DNA of 64,000 nucleotides from Inia geoffrensis (Eukaryota; Chordata; Mammalia; Artiodactyla; Iniidae): NCBI GenBank assembly GCA_036417435.1, contig CM070904.1, forward strand, positions 61,388,408-61,452,407. The letters run 5' to 3'. Numbering within the stretch: position 1 is the stretch's first letter; every line of letters begins with the position of its first letter. Positions 63,401 through 64,000 of this stretch are shown here, piece by piece. The notes under the pieces were generated by a model. It saw nothing but the letters and a program-made list of their open reading frames with translations, was not told the DNA's origin and searched no databases. The position numbers were made by a program, and so were the translations under genes.

Positions 63401-63704
63401 AATGCACTGATAGTACAAATTTTAAAAATTATATTTTGGGCTTTTTTACCTTGTATCCTGTAATTAGACCTGGATCACATACAGCAGCTGAGAGGAGCCT
63501 CACAAGCAAGTCTTGTACTTCACCCATGCTGTCTCCTATATTTAGCAATCCCTCTTGCAGAACACTCAGGTTTGGAACATCAATATTCACATCGAAGCCC
63601 AAAACTTTACCAAAGTTTCGTAAGAACTGCACCACCATGAGACAGTCTGAAAATGTACTTCCAGAGAGAACAAGTCCTGGAATACGAGGCAACTCTGGCA
63701 AAGG
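13060..63704 (-). CDS. BAZ2B: BAZ2B, C-terminal half in 16 exons (5' part lies outside the window)
   Basis: Bromodomain adjacent to zinc finger domain 2B, a nuclear regulatory subunit of ISWI (SMARCA1/SMARCA5) remodelers. Sixteen minus-strand exons join in phase with no stop: 63704-63450, 62482-62268, 61402-61328, 60500-60257, 53056-52994, 51975-51831, 37439-36784, 36393-36120, 35912-35757, 35373-35213, 30706-30396, 30007-29872, 25109-24963, 17769-17507, 17245-17102, 13213-13060. They total 3399 bases, or 1132 residues plus a stop. Order: DDT, WHIM motifs, polyacidic linker, Ser/Pro-rich linker, helical region, PHD finger, bromodomain. The closest paralogue is BAZ2A, but the bromodomain end ([11 protein letters not shown]) and the PHD context fit BAZ2B from memory. 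All introns are GT-AG. The first visible exon begins in phase 0 and is preceded by an acceptor, so the start codon, MBD and promoter lie upstream of the window. Exon numbers below (E1-E16) are local to this window. Confidence 0.96.
14287..14560 (-). mobile_element. Old L1 3' UTR fragment, antisense
   Basis: AAATGCACATAACATCATAT, ACACTGTCATTACCCC, CCCAGCCCGTGGCAACCATC and TGTCACATAAATGCAATCAT form the reverse complement of an old L1M-type 3' end. In the intron before E16. Confidence 0.65.
15107..15735 (+). mobile_element. Cetacean-type L1, 5'-truncated
   Basis: ORF2 end (TTCATTGCAGCTCTATTTAC, CAACAGATGAATGGATAAAG, CATAAAAAGAAACGAAACTG) followed by the young 3' end (CTAGTGGGAAGCAGCCGCAT, ATAAAGCAGAAACAAACAC, CTCCAATAAAGATG) and an A-tail. 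Antisense to BAZ2B. Target duplication not clear. Confidence 0.9.
15806..15974 (+). mobile_element. CHR-type SINE with an internal deletion
   Basis: Head GGGCTTCCCTAGTGGCGCAG; body jumps from CCGCTGAGCC straight to CGTGAGAGGCCCGCGTG, lacking about 50 bases present in sibling copies (compare 8620-8690). A-tail to 15974. No clear target duplication. Confidence 0.9.
16790..17092 (+). repeat. L2 LINE 3' end carrying a CA microsatellite
   Basis: Left part GGCTTTCTTGATACTCTTCC and CTTTATTACACTGC; right part GGCAGAGCCTATGTCTTTGC and CATTCAATAAATATTGAACT. Both sides of 16931-16986 (a (CG)n run then (CA)n) fit one L2 tail. It ends about 10 bases from the donor of the E15 bromodomain exon. Confidence 0.7.
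16931..16986. repeat. (CG)n-(CA)n microsatellite
   Basis: TGCGCGCGCGCG followed by about 22 CA units. The CG run makes it able to form Z-DNA; it lies 115-170 bases into the intron past E15. Confidence 0.97.
17102..17245 (-). CDS. BAZ2B: BAZ2B window exon E15: bromodomain, helix Z and ZA loop
   Basis: 144 bases, 1 base in, 2 out. Reads [47 protein letters not shown]. It contains the WPF shelf (AWPF) and the PxDFxTI end of the ZA loop. Acceptor TTTTCTTTAG at 17246, donor GGACA|GTAAGT at 17101. The end of an L2 copy with a CA repeat lies within about 10 bases of the donor. Confidence 0.97.
17507..17769 (-). CDS. BAZ2B: BAZ2B window exon E14: basic linker between PHD and bromodomain
   Basis: 263 bases, phase 0 in and 2 out. 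Begins [17 protein letters not shown], with Lys-rich clusters ([23 protein letters not shown]) around an acidic Ser patch ([14 protein letters not shown]), and ends DDSKDLALC plus AG. The clusters are plausible nuclear-localisation or DNA-contact patches. DDSKDLALC starts helix Z of the bromodomain. Acceptor AATTAAAG at 17770, donor TGCAG|GTATTA at 17506. Confidence 0.95.
18074..18293. mobile_element. hAT-type non-autonomous DNA transposon
   Basis: About 220 bases with inverted ends: CAGTGGACCCCAACC at left and GGTTGGGGACCCCTG at right, flanked by an 8-base target duplication (ATCTAGGT at 18066-18073, GTCTAGGT at 18294-18301; 7 of 8 match). Eight-base duplications are typical of hAT. Family name not certain. 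Confidence 0.85.
18640..18795 (+). repeat. MIR SINE
   Basis: Sense MIR: GATTTCCAGCTATGGCTCTG, TCAGTAACTAGCTATGG, CCTGTTTTCTAACCTGTAAG. Confidence 0.7.
19700..19752 (+). mobile_element. Mariner end fragment (single terminal repeat)
   Basis: TATTGGGTTGGCCAAAAAGT followed by TCATTCGGGTTTTTCC. Matches the left end of the mariner at 28118. The right end is missing nearby, so this is a truncated copy. Confidence 0.85.
20426..20464. repeat. (GT)n microsatellite
   Basis: About 19 GT units in the intron between E14 and E13. Confidence 0.97.
21560..22560. repeat. Old purine-rich interspersed repeat, family not named
   Basis: GAGAAATGGGGGAAGTGGAT, GAGGTGAGAGGGGATGGGAT, AAGGTCATCGGCTGAGAATG are motifs of a recurring old mammalian repeat. 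Borders uncertain. Confidence 0.4.
22690..23265 (+). mobile_element. Old L1 3' end
   Basis: ORF2 end and 3' region: ACCATATGACCTAGCAATTC, TAGCAGCATTATTAATAAAA, CAACCCAAATGTCCATCAGC, GGTTGCCAAAGGCTGAGAAG, TAAAAACCACTGAACTGCAC and a short A-run. Antisense to BAZ2B. Confidence 0.85.
23330..24940 (+). mobile_element. L1 ORF2 C-terminal half and 3' end, next to the PHD exon
   Basis: About 1.6 kb in plus orientation: TATGGAGCCACAAAAGACCC, AAACAGTGTGGTATTGG, TGGGAGAAAATATTTGCAGA, CAGTCAGAATGGCTATCATC, GTGCAGCCAGTATGGAAAAC, then the 3' UTR with TTGTAAATCAACTATACTTC and a terminal A8. Many stops and frameshifts. Only about 22 bases separate its tail from the E13 donor. Confidence 0.9.
24963..25109 (-). 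CDS. BAZ2B: BAZ2B window exon E13: PHD zinc finger
   Basis: 147 bases, 49 codons, phase 0 at both ends, so it encodes essentially the whole PHD finger and can be skipped in frame. All C4HC3 ligands are present: YCQIC, LLCDGCD, GCHTYC and WFCPAC. In BAZ2 proteins this finger binds the unmodified N-terminus of histone H3; the acidic GDNEE and DGCDKG loops fit that. Acceptor TATTATAG at 25110, donor AAG|GTAAGACTG at 24962. An L1 3' end lies about 22 bases past the donor (see finding). Confidence 0.97.
25110..28117. other. Intron between E13 and E12, left part: repeat-poor
   Basis: About 3 kb of AT-rich intron with only one small L1-tail fragment (TATTGTACATCAACTATATT near 26050). No other gene, RNA or clear repeat seen. 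It stands out as repeat-poor against the rest of the locus. Confidence 0.5.
28118..29383 (+). pseudogene. Mariner DNA transposon, near full length, dead transposase
   Basis: 1266 bases between inverted ends TTGGGTTGGCCAAAA and TTTTGGCCAACCCAA. Left target TA is at 28116-28117; the right target has decayed to AA. The transposase frame opens at ATG 28302 ([20 protein letters not shown]) and shows the helix-turn-helix region, then a stop at 28422 (CGA to TGA type CpG decay), a further stop after RFDV, and frameshifts around 28670 and 28860. Of the DDD catalytic acids, the first is present (TGDEKW), the second is replaced by Tyr (HQYNARLH), and the third is kept (LDFHLF). Similar to the SETMAR-related mariners of cetartiodactyls. 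Antisense to BAZ2B in the E13-E12 intron. Confidence 0.93.
29872..30007 (-). CDS. BAZ2B: BAZ2B window exon E12: helix before the PHD finger
   Basis: 136 bases, 1 base in then 45 codons. Reads [45 protein letters not shown]. This amphipathic helical segment directly precedes the PHD finger in BAZ2 proteins. Donor GTT|GTAAGTG at 29871, acceptor CAATGCAG at 30008; the acceptor tract is short and interrupted by A. Confidence 0.94.
30396..30706 (-). CDS. BAZ2B: BAZ2B window exon E11, long form (alternative donor inside)
   Basis: 311 bases to donor GACGG|GTAGGT at 30395, phase 0 in and 2 out. It begins [20 protein letters not shown] and includes [17 protein letters not shown], a helical stretch. 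A second donor, AGAAG|GTATCT at 30500, gives an exon of 206 bases (30501-30706), also phase 2 out, joining ERR directly to IEEDIAPGL. The 105 bases between the donors encode 35 residues, [20 protein letters not shown] then [15 protein letters not shown]. From memory the short form matches a common human isoform; I cannot check which is major here. Confidence 0.93.
31010..31995 (+). repeat. Two L2 LINE 3' ends in tandem
   Basis: 31010-31460 ends with GGCGGCAGGGACCACGTCTG and AGTAGGCACTCAGTACACAC; 31485-31995 restarts with CAAAGTTTCCCTACTGTTTA, passes CAGGCTGTTCCCTCTTCCTA and ends TAGGGGCTTAGTAAATGCAT. Both in sense to plus strand. Confidence 0.75.
32000..33506. other. E11-E10 intron, middle part, nothing firm
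   Basis: AT-rich, with possible old LINE traces near 32100-32700 that I cannot name. No gene or RNA supported. A 15-base A-run at about 33192-33207. Confidence 0.45.
33518..33780 (+). mobile_element. CHR-type SINE, long subtype
   Basis: Head GGACTTCCCTGGTGGCACAG, repeated CACAACTACTGA units, tail CAACTCAGCCAAAAATAAAT. Near-exact target duplication AAAAAAGCTTG (33507-33517) and AAAAAATCTTG (33781-33791). Confidence 0.92.
34946..35168 (+). repeat. MIR SINE, near full length
   Basis: AGAACACAGGTTCTGGAGTC, TATGACCACTGGCAGGTTAC, CTTACCTGTAAGATGGGGGA, GAGAATTAAATGAGATAAAG, CTGGCACATGTCAGGTATAC. Ends about 45 bases past the E10 donor. Confidence 0.85.
35213..35373 (-). CDS. BAZ2B: BAZ2B window exon E10: acidic coiled-coil segment
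   Basis: 161 bases, 2 bases completing Val then 53 codons, phase 0 out. Reads [53 protein letters not shown]. Strong heptad spacing ([17 protein letters not shown]) suggests a coiled coil. Acceptor AAATATAG at 35374, donor AAG|GTAAAA at 35212. A MIR copy ends about 45 bases past the donor. Confidence 0.94.
35757..35912 (-). CDS. BAZ2B: BAZ2B window exon E9: helical segment after the linker
   Basis: 156 bases, 2 bases in, 1 base out. Reads [51 protein letters not shown]. The [20 protein letters not shown]...I. pattern recurs in BAZ family proteins near the WHIM/WSD region and is clearly alpha-helical. Acceptor AACTTAG at 35913 is chosen over the downstream AATGCAG because only it keeps the frame (G|AA, Glu). 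Donor GATG|GTATGT at 35756. Confidence 0.94.
36120..36393 (-). CDS. BAZ2B: BAZ2B window exon E8: Ser/Gly/Pro linker
   Basis: 274 bases, phase 0 in and 1 out. It begins [20 protein letters not shown], continues through Ser-rich sequence and a [17 protein letters not shown] end. The opening Met is internal, since the exon follows a pyrimidine-rich TTTTTTTTGCAG acceptor at 36394. No known domain is visible; low-complexity linker with one compact Cys/Trp-containing head. Confidence 0.94.
36784..37439 (-). CDS. BAZ2B: BAZ2B window exon E7: large Ser/Pro-rich linker
   Basis: 656 bases, 2 bases completing Gly then 218 codons. It starts with a charged helix ([20 protein letters not shown]), moves into a Ser/Asn-rich stretch, then [32 protein letters not shown] (about local residues 140-175), and ends with a Pro/Ser-rich low-complexity tail ([12 protein letters not shown]) and [10 protein letters not shown]. 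The [15 protein letters not shown] part is the best candidate for an ordered element. Donor CAG|GTTAGT at 36783, acceptor TTTTTTAG at 37440. Confidence 0.95.
37860..38340 (-). repeat. Probable old L1 fragment with a T28 run
   Basis: CAGTTATTCACTATTATAAA, GACCTTGTATCTGTATCTTT and TAGGATAAATTTCTAGAAAA are reverse-complement L1-type 3' sequences. A run of 28 T lies at 38246-38273. Confidence 0.5.
38600..39345 (+). repeat. L2 LINE interrupted by an L1 3' fragment
   Basis: L2 parts 38600-38937 (TACAATGCTGTATGGTCTGG, TGCTCCCTCTGCCTGGGATA) and 39190-39345 (CCTAACATGGTGGCTGCTAT, AAGCTCAATAAATATTTCTT). Between them, 38938-39185 is an antisense L1 3' end (TGACATATGGCTGACGTACA, CTATATTCCCTGTGCTGTGC). 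Confidence 0.7.
39540..40600 (+). mobile_element. Old L1/HAL1-like ORF1 region
   Basis: GTCTCGCATTCAATCAAAAT, TAGCAGACAAGGTCATTAAA, CACAGATCCAAAAAACCCAA, AAAATCTTAAAAACAGCCAG are motifs of the ORF1 part of old L1/HAL1 elements. Frames broken. Confidence 0.6.
40601..41129. other. E7-E6 intron, nothing recognised
   Basis: AT-rich unique-looking intron between the old LINE and the young L1. Confidence 0.5.
41148..41462 (+). mobile_element. Cetacean-type L1 3' end, 5'-truncated
   Basis: Landmarks CTAGTGGGAAGCAGACGCAT, CACTTTGTTATAAAGCAG and CTCCAATAAAGATG, with the target duplication AAAAAAAAAGTCTTCAA at 41131-41147 and 41464-41480. Confidence 0.92.
42230..44700 (+). pseudogene. Decayed endogenous retrovirus: probable LTR, gag and protease region
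   Basis: Inferred from layout. A TATA-like CATAAATAGAGAGC (42584) and AATAAA (42722) about 140 bases apart fit an LTR ending near 42790, followed by internal sequence with interrupted frames. At 44402-44590 a frame has the flavour of a retroviral protease: a GLLD triplet region followed by QLS.VPE, where the usual catalytic Asp-Thr/Ser-Gly reads Asp-Met-Arg, so it could not work. Stops occur throughout. No second LTR found; class not certain. Borders are approximate. Confidence 0.45.
44789..45127 (-). mobile_element. CHR-type SINE, long subtype
   Basis: Head at right (GTGCCACCAGGGAAGCCC), tail at left. Target duplication TTGCATTTCTT at 44778-44788 and 45131-45141. Inserted at the edge of the ERV-like block. 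Confidence 0.92.
45142..45816. other. E7-E6 intron, possible further ERV sequence
   Basis: Nothing nameable. It may continue the retroviral block before the SINE, but no motif supports that. Confidence 0.35.
45832..46173 (-). mobile_element. CHR-type SINE with a tandem expansion
   Basis: Exact target duplication AATATTTTACTTCTT at 45817-45831 and 46174-46188. Within it the unit CTCAGTAGTTGTGG is repeated three times in a row (about 46019-46060); siblings have one or two. Confidence 0.94.
46189..47048. other. E7-E6 intron, nothing recognised
   Basis: AT-rich; no gene. An A-rich run (TTTAAAAAAAATAAAAG near 46866) could be an old retroposon tail, but no body is recognisable in front of it. Confidence 0.4.
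47066..47384 (-). mobile_element. CHR-type SINE, long subtype
   Basis: Target duplication GGATCCTGAG(C/T)TTTTTA at 47049-47065 and 47385-47400. Body with CATCGTGGTGCACGGGCCTC and CTATCGCGGCCTCTCTTG. Confidence 0.93.
47698..47913 (-). mobile_element. CHR-type SINE, short subtype
   Basis: Body GCGGTACGCGGGCCTCTCAC to GCCACCAGGGAAGCCC. It carries a small duplication GGCAGGCAGGCC near 47871. Imperfect target duplication beginning CTCTA(A/T)GT on both sides. Confidence 0.9.
48084..48399 (+). mobile_element. CHR-type SINE, long subtype
   Basis: Head TTGGGTTCCCTGGTGGAGCG, tail CCAACACAGACCAAAAAAG. Target duplication AAAAACACATATTG at 48070-48083 and AAAAAGCATATTG at 48400-48412. Opposite orientation to the SINE 170 bases before it. 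Confidence 0.93.
48560..48690 (+). repeat. L2 LINE 3' end
   Basis: TTAGACTGTGATCTTTTTGT, TACTCAGTACAAGGCACGGT, GTGCATAGTAAACACG. Confidence 0.65.
48950..49065 (-). repeat. MIR fragment
   Basis: Antisense MIR core: AAAAACAGAGTCTAGAGAGG then TTAAGTGGTGGGGCCTG. Confidence 0.6.
49271..49870. repeat. Old interspersed repeat, same family as 1925-4460
   Basis: AGGGCCTTGAATGCCAGG, GATAGGGAGTCATTTGAGG, AGTTTACATGCCCAGGTGAC. Family not named. Confidence 0.4.
50040..50790 (-). mobile_element. L1 ORF2 end, antisense, split by a SINE
   Basis: Reverse-complement ORF2 landmarks: GATCATATGGTAGTTCTAGT, GCTGTGGCTGCACCAATTTA, CTTTTTGATAACAGCCGTTC, ATTTGTATTTCCCTAACGAT, GATATTAGTCCCTTATCAG. It is read in sense with the BAZ2B transcript. 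T-run at about 50588-50606. Confidence 0.88.
50218..50416 (-). mobile_element. CHR-type SINE inside the L1
   Basis: Exact target duplication TTCTTGTCTTTTT at 50205-50217 and 50417-50429. Short subtype. Confidence 0.95.
50940..51062 (+). repeat. L2 LINE 3' end fragment
   Basis: CATGGCATGGACTATGCTTT, GCAGTACCTAGAAATGCCTG, ACATACAGTGGGTATTCCA. Confidence 0.55.
51831..51975 (-). CDS. BAZ2B: BAZ2B window exon E6: WHIM3-like motif
   Basis: 145 bases, phase 0 in and 1 out. It reads [20 protein letters not shown], then [20 protein letters not shown] and VEGMESGE. The core [17 protein letters not shown] is the WHIM3 (D-TOX E) signature of BAZ proteins. Acceptor TTTTTTAACAG at 51976, donor GAAG|GTAGGA at 51830. 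The following intron (14.4 kb) is the longest complete one in the window. Confidence 0.95.
51976..52993. other. E6-E5 intron
   Basis: AT-rich, no repeat or gene recognised except a run of 24 A at about 52940-52963, some 30 bases beyond the E5 donor side in genome order. Confidence 0.5.
52994..53056 (-). CDS. BAZ2B: BAZ2B window exon E5: 21-codon coiled-coil exon
   Basis: 63 bases, phase 0 at both ends. Encodes [20 protein letters not shown] then K. The heptad-like E/L/I/K spacing suggests a short helix or coiled coil. Acceptor ATGTATAG at 53057; donor AGTAAA|GTAAGC at 52993. Because it is symmetric and short it could be skipped without a frameshift. It has about 3.3 times as many acidic as polar uncharged residues, continuing the acidic region of E4. 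Confidence 0.93.
53100..53900. repeat. Old interspersed repeat, same family as 49271-49870
   Basis: TTTATTCAGTCAATCAGCAA, GATAATCTGGTAGGGAGACA, TTGTTGCAATGATTCAAGAG. Family not named; the opening also resembles a MIR/L2-like end. Confidence 0.4.
54080..54330 (+). repeat. MIR SINE with a short tandem duplication
   Basis: GCAAATTATTTAACTCCTCT, CTGTTTCCTAATCTGTAAAT; the unit TGTGATAACATTATC is repeated in tandem near 54200-54228. Confidence 0.65.
54548..54841 (-). mobile_element. CHR-type SINE, long subtype
   Basis: Exact target duplication TCTCTATCTACTCTTT at 54532-54547 and 54842-54857. Confidence 0.95.
54934..55331 (-). mobile_element. Cetacean-type L1 3' end, antisense to plus
   Basis: Reverse complement of the same 3' module seen at 3703, 15107 and 41148. 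Exact target duplication ATCATTTCTATTTA at 54920-54933 and 55332-55345. In sense with BAZ2B. Confidence 0.94.
55346..57350. other. E5-E4 intron, repeat-poor stretch
   Basis: About 2 kb of AT-rich intron with no repeat, RNA or exon that I can support. Confidence 0.5.
57351..57401. repeat. (CA)n microsatellite
   Basis: About 25 perfect CA units. Confidence 0.98.
57895..58440 (+). mobile_element. Probable solo LTR inside L2
   Basis: About 545 bases with GAATTTTGGCGGGTTCCCCC, GTGTGACTCCACTGGGAAAA, AATAAAAAAACTCTGG (a polyadenylation signal) and GCTGTAATAACTCGTAGCCA. It recalls ERV LTRs but I cannot name the family or fix the borders. No internal viral sequence. Confidence 0.5.
58667..58863 (-). 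mobile_element. CHR-type SINE, short subtype
   Basis: Target duplication AGACTTTAGATTCTT at 58653-58667 and AGACTTTGGATTCTT at 58864-58878 (1 mismatch). Lacks about 18 bases between ACAGGCTC and AGCGGCC that siblings have. Confidence 0.93.
60060..60220 (-). repeat. MIR SINE
   Basis: Antisense MIR: TTTCAGATGAAGAAACTGAG, TCAAACCCAAATCTATTTGA. Ends about 40 bases from the E4 donor. Confidence 0.7.
60257..60500 (-). CDS. BAZ2B: BAZ2B window exon E4: basic patch and long acidic tract
   Basis: 244 bases, 1 base completing Lys then 81 codons. It begins [17 protein letters not shown], has a basic cluster GRKRRRKGG, then an acidic run (SDYD7[17 protein letters not shown]) and a basic KKGKK end. Seven uninterrupted GAT codons encode the Asp run at about 60344-60364. 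The tract looks disordered. Highly charged linkers of this kind are common in remodeler subunits. Donor GAG|GTAATC at 60256, acceptor TTAAAG at 60501. Confidence 0.94.
61328..61402 (-). CDS. BAZ2B: BAZ2B window exon E3: WHIM2-like segment
   Basis: 75 bases, entering with T to finish the Ser codon and leaving with AA of a split Lys codon. It reads [20 protein letters not shown] and then GKLR. The RRDKW..EGKLRKL stretch fits WHIM2. Acceptor TTGGCAG at 61403, donor GCAA|GTAAGTC at 61327. Confidence 0.94.
62268..62482 (-). CDS. BAZ2B: BAZ2B window exon E2: after DDT, WHIM1-like helix
   Basis: 215 bases, phase 0 in and 2 out. It begins [15 protein letters not shown] and ends ELACSKSVV plus AG of a split Ser codon. 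The segment [17 protein letters not shown] has the spacing of the WHIM1 motif that follows DDT in BAZ and ACF1-like proteins; this assignment is from family knowledge. Acceptor TTATAG at 62483, donor GAG|GTACGC at 62267. Confidence 0.94.
63450..63704 (-). CDS. BAZ2B: BAZ2B window exon E1: DDT domain
   Basis: 255 bases, 85 codons, phase 0 at both ends. Acceptor TTTTCAG at 63705, donor AAG|GTAAAA at 63449. It starts [10 protein letters not shown] and carries the three-helix DDT fold ([20 protein letters not shown] onward, local residues 16 to about 80), ending DPGLITGYK. In this family the DDT domain contacts the ISWI ATPase. No stop and no unusual residue seen. Confidence 0.95.
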
Positions 63705-63799
63705 CTGAAAATAAAAGAAAAGAGAGAAAAAGTAATTCAAAAAGCCATGATTTTATATCTCCTGAAGTAAAGTAAGTTGCTATTTTTCTCTTGCATTAT

Positions 63800-63920
63800 A
63801 CCAGCGGTTTTCCCTCTGGATTGTAAATTCCCTGGGGGCATTTCTATAACCCCATGGTACTAAGCATAGAATCCTGAACACGAGTAACCACTAATAAATT
63901 TTGGTTGAACTCAACATGAA
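63800..63920 (+). repeat. L2 LINE 3' end
   Basis: CTGGATTGTAAATTCCCTGG, GTACTAAGCATAGAATCCTG, ACCACTAATAAATTTTGGTT. In the intron upstream of E1; that intron runs off the window. Confidence 0.65.
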
Positions 63921-64000
63921 CTTAGATCTCTGCAAAAGAGAACACTAATTTTAACTTAGGTATCGATAAAACACACGTTATACAACTGGACCAAAAATCA

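Larger units (their letters stand above)
60501..63449. other. Introns between E4, E3, E2 and E1
   Basis: Three introns (826, 865 and 967 bases), AT-rich, with no repeat of note. A small perfect-arm hairpin (8-base arms, loop CGGA) lies at 62991-63010. Confidence 0.5.

Noticed and set aside
63925..63945. Acceptor-like TCTCTTTTGCAG on the minus strand as a further exon
   Set aside because: The following frame runs into stops quickly and overlaps an L2 tail; no BAZ2B-like residues follow.

Overview
The window is mammalian, and almost certainly from a cetacean. The evidence is 13 copies of the tRNA-derived CHR-type SINE whose head reads GGGCTTCCCTGGTGGCGCAG, four young L1 3' ends of the type ending near CACTTTGTTATAAAGCAG, and a mariner copy of the kind seen in cetartiodactyl genomes. 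MIR, L2, MLT1 and hAT relics give the older mammalian background. Species cannot be told from the sequence.

The only gene I can support is BAZ2B, read on the minus strand from about 64000 down to about 11918. Sixteen exons are visible, all with GT-AG introns, matching reading phases and no stop. They give 3399 coding bases (1132 residues plus stop), about the C-terminal half of the protein. In transcript order they encode the DDT domain, WHIM motifs, a polyacidic linker, a Ser/Pro-rich linker, a helical region, the PHD finger and the bromodomain with the stop codon. The 5' half lies beyond the right edge. A 3'UTR of about 1.14 kb ends at an AATAAA with a GU-rich element behind it.

Layout. 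1-11917: region downstream of the gene, no gene seen, holding MIR, a two-step L1 insertion, three SINEs, and an L1/MLT1/SINE nest. 11918-13213: last exon and 3'UTR. 13214-37439: eleven short exons (window exons 7 to 15 plus the flanks of 16) separated by introns with an hAT element, a near full-length dead mariner, two L1s lying against the PHD exon, and L2/MIR. 37440-51830: a 14.4 kb intron that is the main repeat sink (L2, L1, a decayed endogenous retrovirus, six SINEs). 51831-63704: six exons with MIR, L2, a solo LTR, SINE and L1 in the introns.

Function. The window encodes the chromatin-reading half of BAZ2B, a regulatory subunit of ISWI-type remodelers. The DDT and WHIM parts are the likely contact with the SNF2H/SNF2L motor and linker DNA. 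The PHD finger reads the H3 tail and the bromodomain reads acetyl-lysine.

I found no previously undescribed system. The observations most worth checking are an in-frame alternative donor that adds 35 codons, repeats lying 10-25 bases from the splice donors of the PHD and bromodomain exons, a double L1 insertion that left three copies of one target sequence, and inverted SINEs around exons 7-10.
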